A DNA stretch of 64,000 nt from NCBI RefSeq assembly GCF_030142045.1, contig NZ_CP126242.1, forward strand, positions 1,922,001 through 1,986,000, given 5' to 3'. The DNA is from Arthrobacter sp. zg-Y919. GTDB lineage: Bacteria; Actinomycetota; Actinomycetes; Actinomycetales; Micrococcaceae. The stretch's first letter is position 1; each line of letters starts with the position of its first letter. Shown piece by piece: positions 52,223-61,787 of this stretch. The notes below the pieces were generated by a model. That model did not search any database. It had not been told where the DNA came from and saw only the letters and a list, made by a program, of their open reading frames with translations. The translations under genes were made by a program, and so were the position numbers.

Positions 52223-53842
52223 GTGCACCGTGGCACCCTGGCCGGCCGGTTGTTCCTGGCCCAGCTCGTCTTCATCCTGTGCACCTCGGGCGGAATAGCC
52301 TGGGGTTTGTACCAGCAGGCCGAGGAGAGCACCTACGAGGAGACCGGTCAGCGGATGCTGGCCGTGGCTGGAACCGTTGCCGCCAGCAGCACGGTCCGCA
52401 CCGCTGTCGACTCCCCCGAGCCCGCCCTGCAGGACTACGCGCGTGAGGTGATGGACCGCGTGGGCATCGATTTCCTGACGATCATGGATACCGACCGCAC
52501 GAGGTTCACGCACCGGAACCCGGAGCAGATCGGTAAGGCCTACATCGGCTCCGTGGACCAGGCCCTGGCCGGGGAGAGCTTCACGGAGACCTACACGGGC
52601 ACCCTGGGCCCCTCGGTCCGCGCCATCACACCGGTGTACGACGACGCCGGCAACGTCACCGCGCTCGTCGCCGCCGGCATCACCGTGGACCGGGTAGGCA
52701 TTGCCCGGGATGCACGGCTTCCGGAACTGTTTGCCATTGATGCGGCGGCCCTGGCCCTCAGTGCGGTGGGCTCCTACGTGCTGAGCCGCTATCTGCGCCG
52801 TGCCACCCGGGGGCTGCGCCCCGCGGAGCTGACGCAGCTGTACGCCTTTTACGATGCGGCCCTGCACTCGGTGCGCGAGGGCCTGGTGCTGCTGAACGAC
52901 CGCGGACAGCTGGTGCTCTACAACGATGAAGCCGCCGTCCTCCTCGGCCTGCCGCCGGCAGGCACAGCAGCGCCGGGGCAGGAGCTGCCGGATTTGCCCG
53001 GCCCGCTCGCATCCCTGCTGCGCTCGGGCCGGAATGCCCGCGAGGAAATCCACCTCACCGGCGAGCGCATCCTGGTGGTCAACCAGTCCGCGGCGGTATC
53101 CGCAGGACCGCACGGCAGGCGTTTCGGTACCGTCACTACGCTGCGGGACCATACCGACGTCGAATCCCTCACCGGCGAGCTGGCCTCCATGCGCACGCTG
53201 GCCGATGCCCTGAGCGCCCAGGCCCACGAGCATGCCAACCGGGTGCACACGCTGGCGTCCCTGATTGAGCTGGGCCGCAGTGACGAAGCACTGCGGTTCG
53301 CCACGGCCGATCTGGAACAATCCCAGCAGCTCGCCGACGAGGTTCTGGCGTCGGTGGAGGAACCGGCGGTAACCGCCCTGCTGATGGGCAAGGCCGCCCA
53401 GGCCCGCGAGCGCGGCATTGCGCTGGACATAGTGGTGGAATCCGGGACGGAACGGTTCAGCGGGGCCGGAGTGCCACCGGTGGAACTGGTCACGATCATC
53501 GGCAACCTGCTCGATAACGCCTTCGACGCCGCGGAGCACTCGGTGGTCCTGCAGCTGGGTTGTGGTGACGGCCAGCTGCTGATCGACGTGCAGGACGACG
53601 GCCCCGGCGTGGATCCCTCAATACTCGAACATATATTCGAACAGGGTTTCAGCACCAAGGAATTGGCGGAAGGCCGGCTGCGCACCGGCCGCGGGATCGG
53701 ACTGGCCCTGGTGCGCCAGGCTGTGACGCGGCTTGGCGGCAGCATCCGGGTGCTGGGTGGGCCCGGTGCCTGCTTCAGTGTGGAGCTGCCCGTTCCGGCG
53801 CAGGCTCCCGCTCCCGCTCCCCTGGCGGAGGTAACCCCATGA
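52223..53842 (+). CDS. CitA/DcuS-type sensor histidine kinase
   Basis: A 539-aa membrane kinase. A first TM helix (~10-30) is followed by a periplasmic PAS-like sensor (~35-165; DTDRTRFTHRNPEQIGK and RAITPVYDDAGNVTALVAAGI). A second TM comes at ~170-190, then a cytoplasmic PAS (~215-300), a phosphoacceptor helix (AQAHEHANRVHTLASLIELG, His in HEH) and an HATPase domain (NLLDNAFDAAEH, DDGPGVD, GRGIGLALV). It senses C4-dicarboxylate or citrate. The GTG at 52223 has AAAGGA upstream; the longer frame starts inside dctA. It overlaps the response regulator gene by 4 nt. Confidence 0.92.
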   Translation: MHRGTLAGRLFLAQLVFILCTSGGIAWGLYQQAEESTYEETGQRMLAVAGTVAASSTVRTAVDSPEPALQDYAREVMDRVGIDFLTIMDTDRTRFTHRNPEQIGKAYIGSVDQALAGESFTETYTGTLGPSVRAITPVYDDAGNVTALVAAGITVDRVGIARDARLPELFAIDAAALALSAVGSYVLSRYLRRATRGLRPAELTQLYAFYDAALHSVREGLVLLNDRGQLVLYNDEAAVLLGLPPAGTAAPGQELPDLPGPLASLLRSGRNAREEIHLTGERILVVNQSAAVSAGPHGRRFGTVTTLRDHTDVESLTGELASMRTLADALSAQAHEHANRVHTLASLIELGRSDEALRFATADLEQSQQLADEVLASVEEPAVTALLMGKAAQARERGIALDIVVESGTERFSGAGVPPVELVTIIGNLLDNAFDAAEHSVVLQLGCGDGQLLIDVQDDGPGVDPSILEHIFEQGFSTKELAEGRLRTGRGIGLALVRQAVTRLGGSIRVLGGPGACFSVELPVPAQAPAPAPLAEVTP

Positions 53843-54564
53843 GCGGATATTCCCCCGGTTCCGACGTCGGCGTGCTGGTGGTCGAGGATGAGGAGATTCC
53901 CGCAGAGGCGCACGCAGAGTATGTCCGCCGGGTGCCGGGATTCCGGCTGGCAGGTATCGCCCGCACGGGCGCCGAGGCCCTGGAGGCACTCAAGGCCGCC
54001 GAATCTGCCCCGTCAGGCAGCGAAGCGGAGATCGGTCTGGTCCTGTTGGACATGAACCTGCCGGATCTGCACGGCCTGGACCTGCTGCGCCGGATCCGCG
54101 GGGCAGGACTGCCCGTGGACGTCATCGCCATCACCGCGGTCCGGGACCTGGCAGTGGTCCGCAGTGCCATGTCCGGCGGCATCGTCCAGTACCTCATCAA
54201 GCCGTTTACGTTTTCGGCGTTCAGCACCAAGCTGACCGCCTATGCCGAGTACCGGCGCCGGGTGGCACAGCAGGCGGCGTCCACCACGCAAAACGAAGTG
54301 GACAACGCCTTTGCGGCCCTGCGTCCTGCCGTCCCCGCTCCCTTACCCAAGGGACTGTCCGGGGAGACACTAGCCGCCGTCGCGGATCTGCTCAAGCGCG
54401 CCCGGGCGCCGCTGTCCGCAGCCGAAGCGGCGGAGGCGCTGGCGATGTCCCGGATCACCACGCGCCGCTACCTGGAGTATCTGGCGGACCAGCAGTCGGT
54501 GCTGCGCTCGCCGAGGTACGGCACCCGGGGCCGGCCGGAGCTGGAATACAGCTGGCGCCGGTAG
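53839..54564 (+). CDS. CitB/DcuR-type response regulator
   Basis: A 241-aa regulator with a receiver domain (VEDEE and phosphoacceptor Asp in LLDMNLPD, Lys in LIKPF) and a C-terminal helix-turn-helix (LSAAEAAEALAMSRITTRRYLEYLAD). The start is within the kinase gene (ATGA overlap), so the pair is made together. It probably activates dctA and perhaps the organic-acid genes nearby. Confidence 0.92.
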   Translation: MSGYSPGSDVGVLVVEDEEIPAEAHAEYVRRVPGFRLAGIARTGAEALEALKAAESAPSGSEAEIGLVLLDMNLPDLHGLDLLRRIRGAGLPVDVIAITAVRDLAVVRSAMSGGIVQYLIKPFTFSAFSTKLTAYAEYRRRVAQQAASTTQNEVDNAFAALRPAVPAPLPKGLSGETLAAVADLLKRARAPLSAAEAAEALAMSRITTRRYLEYLADQQSVLRSPRYGTRGRPELEYSWRR

Positions 54565-54583
54565 GACCGGCTGGAGGCTGCCG

Positions 54584-56500
54584 CTAGGGAACCGGCCGCA
54601 GCACCGTCGCCAGGGCCTCAAGCACAGCGGGATCCTCAATGGTGGAGGGCACGGTGTGCGGAACGCCGTCGGCGATCTGGCGCATGGTCTTGCGCAGCAC
54701 CTTCCCGGACCGGGTCTTGGGCAGCGCGTCCACCACGAACACTTCCTTGAAGTCCGCCACCGGGCCGATCTGCGAGCGCACGAGCTCGACCAGCTCGGCA
54801 CGCAGCACCGCGGCGTCGATCTCCATGCCGGCCTTGAGCACCACGTAGCCGGAGGGGCGCTGGCCCTTGACCGGATCCGCGATGCCGATCACCGCCGCCT
54901 CGGCGACCGCAGGGTGGGAGCCGACGGCCTGTTCCATGGCGCCGGTGGAGAGCCGGTGCCCGGACACGTTGATGACGTCATCGGTGCGGCCCATCACGAA
55001 CACGTAGCCGTCCTCGTCCACGTAGCCGGAGTCCCCCGTGGCGTAGTAGCCGTCAAAGACGTCCAGATAGGCCGCACGGTAACGCTCGTCGCTGCCCCAC
55101 AGGGTCCGGACGGTACCGGGCGGGAGCGGCAGCTCGAGGGCAATGTTGCCCTCGGTGCCCGCCGGTACCTGCTTTCCGTCCGGCCCCAGGATCCGCACGG
55201 TGAATCCCGGCACCGGAACGGTGGGCGACCCGGCTTTGACCGGCAGCTCCTCCAGGCCCACGGGGTTGGCACAGATGGCCCACCCGGTTTCGGTCTGCCA
55301 CCAGTGGTCGATTACCGGCACACCCAGTGCGGTCCCCGCCCACTCCAGCGTGGCCGGGTCCAGGCGCTCGCCGGCGGCAAAGAGGTGCCGCAGCCGGGAC
55401 AGGTCGTAGCGACCGGGTTCGACGGCGTCGGGGTCCGCCTTCCGGATGGCCCGCAGCGCGGTGGGCGCAGTGAAGAGGACGTCGACGCCGTGCTCGGCTG
55501 CCACCCGCCAGAAGGCTCCGGCGTCCGGGGTGCCCACGGGTTTGCCTTCGTACAGCACAGTGGTGGCGCCGGCGATCAGCGGGCCGTAGACGATGTAGGA
55601 ATGCCCGACCACCCAACCGACGTCGGAAGCCGTCCACATCACCTGCCCCGGACCGATCCCGTAGATGTTCTCCATGGACCACGCCATCGCCACGGCATGG
55701 GACCCGTTGTCCCGCACCACCCCCTTGGGTGCGCCGGTGGTGCCGGAGGTGTAGAGGATGTACAGCGGATCGGTGGCGGCCACGGGCACCGGTCCGGCGG
55801 GGTCTGCGTCGGCGGCGAGCGCGGCCCAGTCATGCCAGGCTGCGCCGCCGGTACCGTCAAACTCCTCCCGGGTGGAGGTGAAGCCGGTCCGTTCGGCCAC
55901 GACGACGGCGGCCACCCGGTGTGCGGCGATTTCCAGGGCCTCGGCGACGGCTGGCAGGTATTCGACGGCCCGTTTGGGTTCGAGCCCGCCGCTGGCCGTC
56001 ACGATGACCGTGGGACCGGCGTCGTCGATCCGGGCCGCAAGCTCCCGCGGCGCGAAACCCCCGAAGACCACGGAGTGGACCGCGCCCAGCCGGGCGGTGG
56101 CCAGCATGGCGATGACGGCCTCGGGAATCATCGGCAGGTAAATGACCACCCGGTCCCCCGGCCCGACACCTTGGCCGCGCAGCACCCCGGCGAAGCGTTC
56201 GGTTTCCGTCAGCAGCTCGCTGTAGGTGTAGGTGCGGCTGGTGCCGAGCATGGCGGAGTCATAGACCAGTGCTGCAGTGTCTCCGCGGCCGGCCGCCACG
56301 TGCCGGTCCAGGGCGTTGAAGGAGGTATTGAGCTCCGCGTCCGGATACCAGGAGTACAGCGGAGCGTTGGCGTCCTCCAGGGCGCGGGACGGCGGCTTCT
56401 CCCAGTCCACCAGCGCGGCGGCGGCCAGCCAGAACCCCTCGGGGTCGGTGCTGCTGCGGGCGTAGGCCTGTTCATAGGCTCCAGCGGTCTGCGCGTCCAT
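54584..56500 (-). CDS. prpE: propionyl-CoA synthetase (acetyl-CoA synthetase family)
   Basis: AMP-forming enzyme that activates propionate. 638 aa with the PrpE-type start (AYEQAYARSS...FNALDRHVAAGRGD), core motif TSGTTGAPKGVV, TGDSGYVDEDGYV, GRTDDVINVSGHR and the regulatory Lys region KTRSGKVLRKTMR. An acetyl-CoA synthetase function cannot be ruled out, but the N-terminus and the prp genes next door favour propionate. The ATG at 56500 has AAGGAGG upstream. It is divergent from the gntR-prpDBC genes. Confidence 0.9.
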   Translation of the reverse strand: MDAQTAGAYEQAYARSSTDPEGFWLAAAALVDWEKPPSRALEDANAPLYSWYPDAELNTSFNALDRHVAAGRGDTAALVYDSAMLGTSRTYTYSELLTETERFAGVLRGQGVGPGDRVVIYLPMIPEAVIAMLATARLGAVHSVVFGGFAPRELAARIDDAGPTVIVTASGGLEPKRAVEYLPAVAEALEIAAHRVAAVVVAERTGFTSTREEFDGTGGAAWHDWAALAADADPAGPVPVAATDPLYILYTSGTTGAPKGVVRDNGSHAVAMAWSMENIYGIGPGQVMWTASDVGWVVGHSYIVYGPLIAGATTVLYEGKPVGTPDAGAFWRVAAEHGVDVLFTAPTALRAIRKADPDAVEPGRYDLSRLRHLFAAGERLDPATLEWAGTALGVPVIDHWWQTETGWAICANPVGLEELPVKAGSPTVPVPGFTVRILGPDGKQVPAGTEGNIALELPLPPGTVRTLWGSDERYRAAYLDVFDGYYATGDSGYVDEDGYVFVMGRTDDVINVSGHRLSTGAMEQAVGSHPAVAEAAVIGIADPVKGQRPSGYVVLKAGMEIDAAVLRAELVELVRSQIGPVADFKEVFVVDALPKTRSGKVLRKTMRQIADGVPHTVPSTIEDPAVLEALATVLRPVP

Positions 56501-56594
56501 GAATCCTCCTTGATCCGGCGTGGTACGCGCCATCGTACTAGGGGCATGGACGCGGGGCCTTCTGGAACGCAGATGTATGTGGGGAGAAAATCTC

Positions 56595-56735
56595 CTAAAG
56601 TCCAGCAGCTTCTTCGTCGGTCAACTCAATCTCCTGACCGTTGTCGCCCACCCAGCGGTACGGCTGCTGCCCAGCTGCCGCGTCAACTCGTTTGATGAGT
56701 GTGTAGGTCGCGCCGTCTTGAATCTTTATCTCCAT
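56595..56735 (-). CDS. small 46-aa protein of unknown function
   Basis: MEIKIQDGATYTLIKRVD... ending ELTDEEAAGL: 46 residues with balanced charge and a plausible fold (two short strands, a YRWVGDNGQ turn and an acidic helical end). A clear ribosome-binding site is not seen, so coding status is only moderate. It lies between prpE and the gntR operator region on the same strand as prpE. Confidence 0.45.
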   Translation of the reverse strand: MEIKIQDGATYTLIKRVDAAAGQQPYRWVGDNGQEIELTDEEAAGL

Positions 56736-56838
56736 GGCCGAGAGGCTACTCCATCCGGCGGCCGCCCGCCGCAGGCCCGAATCCAGTGGGCAGGCAGCGG
56801 CGGCCGGCCGCGGAACAGCGGAGCATCCAGGGAGAGTC

Positions 56839-56846
56839 TGTATACA
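56839..56846. promoter_or_regulatory. TGTATACA operator box 1 of the prp regulator
   Basis: Perfect 8-bp palindrome in CTGTATACAAG, 102 nt before the gntR start. It is paired with an identical box 63 bp downstream; the sequence fits FadR-subfamily GntR operators (TNGTNNNACNA-type). Confidence 0.55.
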
Positions 56847-56901
56847 AGACCACGGTTGAGAGGCGCCAATGTGACCGCGGATACGCTTTGAGCCCCACTC
56901 G

Positions 56902-56909
56902 TGTATACA
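56902..56909. promoter_or_regulatory. TGTATACA operator box 2 overlapping the prp promoter
   Basis: GTGTATACAC is a 10-bp palindrome. It overlaps a -10-like TACACT (56906-56911) ahead of gntR, a position where a bound repressor would block transcription of gntR-prpDBC. Confidence 0.6.
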
Positions 56910-56947
56910 CTGTGGAGAACGTGACGCAGATATCAAGGAGGCGCACC

Positions 56948-57628
56948 ATGCGGGCAAGTGACCGCGCATACGCCGCCCTGCGGCAGGACATCGTGGACTG
57001 GAAGCTGACCCCCGGGACCGTGCTGGGTGAAGTGGAGCAGTCCGAACGCCTGGGTGTTTCCCGCACTCCCCTGCGGGAAGCACTGAGCCGCCTGAGTGCT
57101 GACGGGCTGGCCGCCCCGCACAGCGGACGCGGCGTCGTCGTTACGGGCATCTCCCTCGACACTGTCTCCGAGCTCTTTGAACTGCGCCAGGCCCTGGAAT
57201 GCAAAAGTGCAGCCCTGGCGGCGGTGCGCGGGCAGGCATCGGTTTTCCACGGGCTGGTATCCCGGTTCCGTTCCGCCGGCAGCCTGATCAGCACCGACGA
57301 CCAGCAGAACCGCAGCCGGTACTACGAGCTGGTGGCCGAGCTGGACTCCGCCATCGATGCCGCAGCCGCCAACTCGTATCTGACCCAGGCCCTGGGCAAC
57401 GTACGCCTGCACCTGGCCCGGGTGCGCCGCCTGGCCAAGGACAATCCCGAACGGCTGCTGGAAACCGCCGGCGAACACGCCACCATTGCCGCAGCCGTTG
57501 CCAGCGGGGACCCGGACCTGGCGAGCGCGTCCGTCTCGGTCCACCTGCACAAAAGTCTTGAACACCTCCGATCCGCCCGGATCGCTTCCCCTGACAGCAC
57601 CATCCCCGAGAAAAGGACCACCCCTTGA
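56948..57628 (+). CDS. GntR-family regulator of the methylcitrate genes
   Basis: A 226-aa FadR/VanR-type regulator with N-terminal winged helix ([43 protein letters not shown]) and a helical FCD ligand-binding domain (~95-215). Its stop codon overlaps the prpD TTG start, so it is part of the prp transcript. By location it is the local regulator of propionate catabolism, sensing a methylcitrate-cycle metabolite (inference). The ATG at 56948 has AAGGAGG. Confidence 0.92.
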   Translation: MRASDRAYAALRQDIVDWKLTPGTVLGEVEQSERLGVSRTPLREALSRLSADGLAAPHSGRGVVVTGISLDTVSELFELRQALECKSAALAAVRGQASVFHGLVSRFRSAGSLISTDDQQNRSRYYELVAELDSAIDAAAANSYLTQALGNVRLHLARVRRLAKDNPERLLETAGEHATIAAAVASGDPDLASASVSVHLHKSLEHLRSARIASPDSTIPEKRTTP

Positions 57629-59142
57629 ACCTGAACAAAGTCCGCGTCTACCGCAGCGACGAAAAACTGGCCCGCGAAGACCAGCTGGCGTACAAGATCG
57701 CCAAGGTAGCGGCCGATCCCGTAGAGGTCACCGAAGACGTCACGGACATGGTCATCAACCGCATCATCGACAACGCCTCCGTGGCCATCGCCTCCCTGAA
57801 CCGGGCTCCGATCGTTGCCGCCCGCGCCCAGGCGCTGTCCTTCTCCCCCTCCGCCCACGGCAAGGGTGCCTCTGTCTTCGGCGTCCTCGCCAAGACCTCC
57901 CCCGAATGGGCCGCCTGGGCCAACGGCGTGGCCGTGCGCGAACTCGACTACCACGACACCTTCCTCGCCGCGGAGTACTCCCACCCCGGCGACAACATTC
58001 CGCCCGTCCTCGCCGTCGCACAGCACACCGGCGCCTCCGGTAGGGACCTGATCCGCGGCATCGCCACCGGCTACGAGATCCAGGTCAACCTGGCCAAGGC
58101 CATCTGCCTGCACAAGCACAAGATCGACCACGTGGCCCACCTCGGCCCGTCCGCCGCCGCCGGCATCGGCACGCTGCTGGGGCTCGACGTCGACACCATC
58201 TTCCAGGCCGTCGGCCAGGCCCTGCACACCACCACGGCCACCCGCCAGTCCCGCAAGGGCGAGATCTCCACCTGGAAGGCGCACGCCCCGGCCTTCGCCG
58301 GCAAGATGGCCGTCGAGGCCGTGGACCGGGCCATGCGCGGCCAGACCTCCCCCACCCCCATCTACGAAGGTGAAGACGGGGTCATTGCCTGGATGCTCGA
58401 CGGCCCCGAGGCCGCCTACGAAGTGCCGCTGCCCGAAGCCGGCGAAGCCAAGCGCGCCATCCTGGACACCTACACCAAGGAACACTCCGCCGAGTACCAG
58501 GCCCAGGCCTGGATCGACCTGGCCCGGAAGATTCATGGCGAGCACCCCGAAGCTGCGGATCCGGCGAACGTGGAAAGCGTCCTCATCGCCACCTCGCACC
58601 ACACCCATTACGTGATCGGCTCCGGCGCCAACGATCCGCAGAAGTACGATCCCACCGCCTCGCGCGAGACCCTGGACCACTCGATCCCGTATATCTTCAC
58701 CGTCGCACTGCAGGACGGCGCCTGGCACCACGTGGACTCCTACTCCCCCGAACGCGCCGGCCGGCCAGACACCGTGGAGCTGTGGCACAAGGTCACCACC
58801 GTGGAGGATCCGGAGTGGACCCGCCGCTACCACTCGCTGGACATCAGCGAGAAGGCCTTCGGCGGCAAGGTGACCATCGTCCTGACTGACGGGACCGTCA
58901 TCACCGACGAAATCGCCGTCGCCGACGCCCACCCGCTCGGCGCCAAGCCGTTCACCCGGGAGCAGTACATCACCAAGTTCCGCACCCTGGCCGAGGGCCT
59001 GGTATCGGCCGAGGAAGTCGAACGCTTCCTCGCCACCGTCCAGCGGCTGCCCGAACTGGCCGCGGGACAGCTGGACCAGCTGAACATCAACGCCGCAGAG
59101 GGCGTCATCAACCCCGCCGCCGCACCGAAGGGACTCTTCTAG
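57625..59142 (+). CDS. prpD: 2-methylcitrate dehydratase
   Basis: MmgE/PrpD-family enzyme, second step of the methylcitrate cycle, dehydrating 2-methylcitrate. 505 aa with [44 protein letters not shown] and [19 protein letters not shown] motifs. The TTG start at 57625 overlaps the gntR stop, with AGGA 7 nt upstream. Followed directly by prpB. Confidence 0.95.
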   Translation: MNLNKVRVYRSDEKLAREDQLAYKIAKVAADPVEVTEDVTDMVINRIIDNASVAIASLNRAPIVAARAQALSFSPSAHGKGASVFGVLAKTSPEWAAWANGVAVRELDYHDTFLAAEYSHPGDNIPPVLAVAQHTGASGRDLIRGIATGYEIQVNLAKAICLHKHKIDHVAHLGPSAAAGIGTLLGLDVDTIFQAVGQALHTTTATRQSRKGEISTWKAHAPAFAGKMAVEAVDRAMRGQTSPTPIYEGEDGVIAWMLDGPEAAYEVPLPEAGEAKRAILDTYTKEHSAEYQAQAWIDLARKIHGEHPEAADPANVESVLIATSHHTHYVIGSGANDPQKYDPTASRETLDHSIPYIFTVALQDGAWHHVDSYSPERAGRPDTVELWHKVTTVEDPEWTRRYHSLDISEKAFGGKVTIVLTDGTVITDEIAVADAHPLGAKPFTREQYITKFRTLAEGLVSAEEVERFLATVQRLPELAAGQLDQLNINAAEGVINPAAAPKGLF

Positions 59143-60048
59143 ATGCTGTACTCCTCCGTAACCCCCGAGGCCAAGCGGGTTGCCTTCCGCGAAGGACTGG
59201 CCTCCGGCACCCTGCAGCAGTTCCCGGGTGCATTCAACCCGCTCTCGGCCCGCCTGATCGAGGAGAAAGGGTTCGACGGCGTCTACATTTCCGGCGCCGT
59301 CCTGGCCAATGACCTCGGCCTGCCGGATATCGGCCTGACCACGCTCACCGAGGTGGCCACCCGCGCCGGCCAGATTGCCCGGATGACCAACCTGCCGGCC
59401 ATCGTGGACGCGGACACCGGGTTCGGCGAACCGATGAACGTGGCCCGCACCATCCAGGAACTCGAAAATGCCGGCCTGGCCGGCTGCCACATTGAGGACC
59501 AGTTCAACCCCAAGCGCTGCGGACACCTGGACGGCAAGAACGTGGTGGACACCGACACCGCGGTCAAGCGGATCCGCGCCGCAGCCGATGCCCGCCGGGA
59601 TCCGAACTTCCTGATCATGGCACGCACCGACATCCGCGCCGTGGACGGCCTGGAAGCGGCACAGGACCGGGCACGCGCCCTGGTCGACGCCGGCGCGGAC
59701 GCCATCTTCCCGGAGGCCATGAAGTCCCTCGAGGAGTTCGCGGCCATCCGTGCCGCCGTCGACGTGCCGATCCTGGCGAACATGACCGAGTTCGGCAAGA
59801 GCGACCTGTTCACCTACGACGAGCTGGCCTCGGCAGGCGTGAACATGGTGATCTACCCGGTGACCCTGCTGCGCAGCGCCATGGGCGCCGCCGAGCGCAC
59901 CCTGGAGACCATCAAGGCGCACGGCACCCAGCAGGCCGATGTGCCGAACATGCTCACACGTGCGCGTTTGTATGAACTGGTGGATTATGAGGCGTACAAC
60001 CAGTTCGACACGTCCGTTTTCAACTTCCAGGTCCCGGGCACCCGCTAG
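59143..60048 (+). CDS. prpB: 2-methylisocitrate lyase
   Basis: Cleaves 2-methylisocitrate to pyruvate and succinate. 301 aa of the isocitrate-lyase/PEP-mutase family, with the nucleophile region KRCGHLDGK and metal-site motifs VDADTGFGEP and EDQ. The ATG abuts the prpD stop codon directly, with AAGGGA upstream. Confidence 0.95.
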   Translation: MLYSSVTPEAKRVAFREGLASGTLQQFPGAFNPLSARLIEEKGFDGVYISGAVLANDLGLPDIGLTTLTEVATRAGQIARMTNLPAIVDADTGFGEPMNVARTIQELENAGLAGCHIEDQFNPKRCGHLDGKNVVDTDTAVKRIRAAADARRDPNFLIMARTDIRAVDGLEAAQDRARALVDAGADAIFPEAMKSLEEFAAIRAAVDVPILANMTEFGKSDLFTYDELASAGVNMVIYPVTLLRSAMGAAERTLETIKAHGTQQADVPNMLTRARLYELVDYEAYNQFDTSVFNFQVPGTR

Positions 60049-60090
60049 GACCCGCTCCGCATTTCCTGCACGACGAAGGAGTCAGCAACA

Positions 60091-61224
60091 ATGACAGACA
60101 CCCAGATCCACAAGGGCCTGGCGGGGGTACTCGTAGACACCACCCGCGTTTCCAAGGTCAACCCGGAAACCAACTCCCTGCTCTACCGCGGCTACCCGGT
60201 CCAGGAACTGGCCGCCCGCTGCAGCTTCGAAGAGGTGGCCTACCTGCTGTGGAACGGGGAGCTGCCCACTGAGGAGCAGCTCGCCGAATTCACGGAGGGG
60301 GAACGCAGCCAGCGTGCCCTCACCCCCGAGCTGAAGGCCGTCATTGACGCGCTGCCCGTGACCTGCCACCCGATGGATGTGTGCCGTACCGCGGCATCGG
60401 TCCTGGGTGCGTCCCATGCGCAGGCCGGGGATTCCTCGGTCCAGGCCAACATGGACAAGGCGGTCAGCCTCTTCGCTGCCATGCCCGCCGTCGTCGCCTA
60501 TGACCAGCGCCGCCGCCGCGGCGAGGACGTCGTGGATCCGCGCGATGACCTGGACTACTCGGCGAACTTCCTTTGGATGACCTTCGGCGAGGAAGCCGCT
60601 CCCGAGGTAGTCGAGGCGTTCAACGTGTCGATGATCCTGTACGCGGAGCACTCCTTCAACGCGTCCACCTTCACCGCCCGGGTAATCACCTCCACGCTCT
60701 CCGACCTGCACTCGGCCGTGACCGGTGCCATCGGTGCGCTCAAGGGCCCGCTTCACGGCGGCGCCAACGAAGCGGTCATGCACACGTTCGCCGAGATCAC
60801 CGAGAGCGCGGCGGGCGGCGACGTCGCAGCCCACGCAGCGGCCTGGCTGGACGAGGCGCTGGCAGAGAAGAAGAAGATCATGGGCTTCGGCCACCGGGTC
60901 TACAAGAACGGCGATTCCCGGGTGCCGACCATGAAGGCGTCCCTGGACAACATGGTCAAGCACTACGACCGTCCGGACATGGGTGAGCTCTACACTGCCC
61001 TGGAATCGGCCATGGGTGAGCGCAAGAACATCCTGCCGAACCTGGATTACCCGGCCGGTCCCGTGTACCACCTGATGGGTTTTGACACGCTCACCTTCAC
61101 GCCGCTGTTCGTGGCCGCGCGGATCACCGGGTGGACGGCGCACATCATGGAGCAGCTCGAAGCCAACTCCCTGATCCGGCCGCTGAGCGAATACAACGGA
61201 GCCGAGGAGCGGCACCTGCCGTAA
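60091..61224 (+). CDS. prpC: 2-methylcitrate synthase (citrate-synthase family)
   Basis: Condenses propionyl-CoA with oxaloacetate. 377 aa with citrate-synthase motifs: EHSFNASTFTARV, GPLHGGANEAV, IMGFGHRVYKNGDSR and HIMEQLEANSLIRP. The short length and prp location identify it as the methylcitrate form; these enzymes usually also accept acetyl-CoA. The ATG has AAGGAG ~10 nt upstream. Confidence 0.94.
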   Translation: MTDTQIHKGLAGVLVDTTRVSKVNPETNSLLYRGYPVQELAARCSFEEVAYLLWNGELPTEEQLAEFTEGERSQRALTPELKAVIDALPVTCHPMDVCRTAASVLGASHAQAGDSSVQANMDKAVSLFAAMPAVVAYDQRRRRGEDVVDPRDDLDYSANFLWMTFGEEAAPEVVEAFNVSMILYAEHSFNASTFTARVITSTLSDLHSAVTGAIGALKGPLHGGANEAVMHTFAEITESAAGGDVAAHAAAWLDEALAEKKKIMGFGHRVYKNGDSRVPTMKASLDNMVKHYDRPDMGELYTALESAMGERKNILPNLDYPAGPVYHLMGFDTLTFTPLFVAARITGWTAHIMEQLEANSLIRPLSEYNGAEERHLP

Positions 61225-61238
61225 CCGCAGCATTCCCA

Positions 61239-61276
61239 GGGGCCGTCTTCGGAGTTTTCGCGAAGGCGGCCCCTTT
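61239..61276 (+). terminator. terminator of the prp operon
   Basis: GGGGCCG...CGGCCCC with inner CTTCG/CGAAG pairing, followed by TTT, lies 14 nt past the prpC stop and just ahead of the convergent NUDIX gene. Confidence 0.85.
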
Positions 61277-61289
61277 GCGTTCGGTGCAG

Positions 61290-61787
61290 CTAGGAAAAGA
61301 CGACGCTGGCGACGTTGACGTTGTCGTCCGCGATGGTGATCACGGCGTTGAAACAGTCGCCGGCCAGGAGGCGCGGCATCCAGTGGGCCGAGTCCGCCCA
61401 CATCTGCGGGTACGGGATGGCGGTTACTGGATACCAGGCCGGAAGGATCTCGTCTGTCTCCACTGGTTCGCCGTCCCAGCGGGACGTTGTGAAGAGGACG
61501 GTGGACATGTCCAGGCCGGGCTGGGCCGGGAAGATCCACTCGATGGTGCCGGCCCGCTGCAGATCCGCTTCACGGACGATGACGCCGGACTCCTCCTCCA
61601 CCTCGCGCACCGCGGCCTGCTCGGGGGTTTCTCCGGCTTCAATGTGCCCGCCGAGCGTCACCACACGGCCAAGGCCGAAGCCGGTTTTCTTCATTCCCAT
61701 AAGCACCTGCCGCCCATCCGCCGTCTCCCGGAACAGGAAACAGAGGACAACCGGGGCAGCCCGGTACGGTGCTGCGGGTACGGCCAC
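61290..61787 (-). CDS. NUDIX hydrolase (MutT/8-oxo-dGTPase-like)
   Basis: A 165-aa pyrophosphohydrolase with the NUDIX box GGHIEAGETPEQAAVREVEEESGV (G-x5-E-x7-REUxEExGU, residues ~46-69) and an N-terminal strand VLCFLFRETADGRQVLMGMKKTG. The sequence resembles nucleotide-pool sanitising enzymes; the exact substrate is not known. The GTG start overlaps the xerD stop by 1 nt (TAGTG), so it is coupled to xerD. Confidence 0.88.
   Translation of the reverse strand: MAVPAAPYRAAPVVLCFLFRETADGRQVLMGMKKTGFGLGRVVTLGGHIEAGETPEQAAVREVEEESGVIVREADLQRAGTIEWIFPAQPGLDMSTVLFTTSRWDGEPVETDEILPAWYPVTAIPYPQMWADSAHWMPRLLAGDCFNAVITIADDNVNVASVVFS

Noticed and set aside
57322..59922. 866-codon minus-strand ORF across prpD and prpB
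   Set aside because: Antisense shadow; both enzymes have full-length matches on the plus strand.
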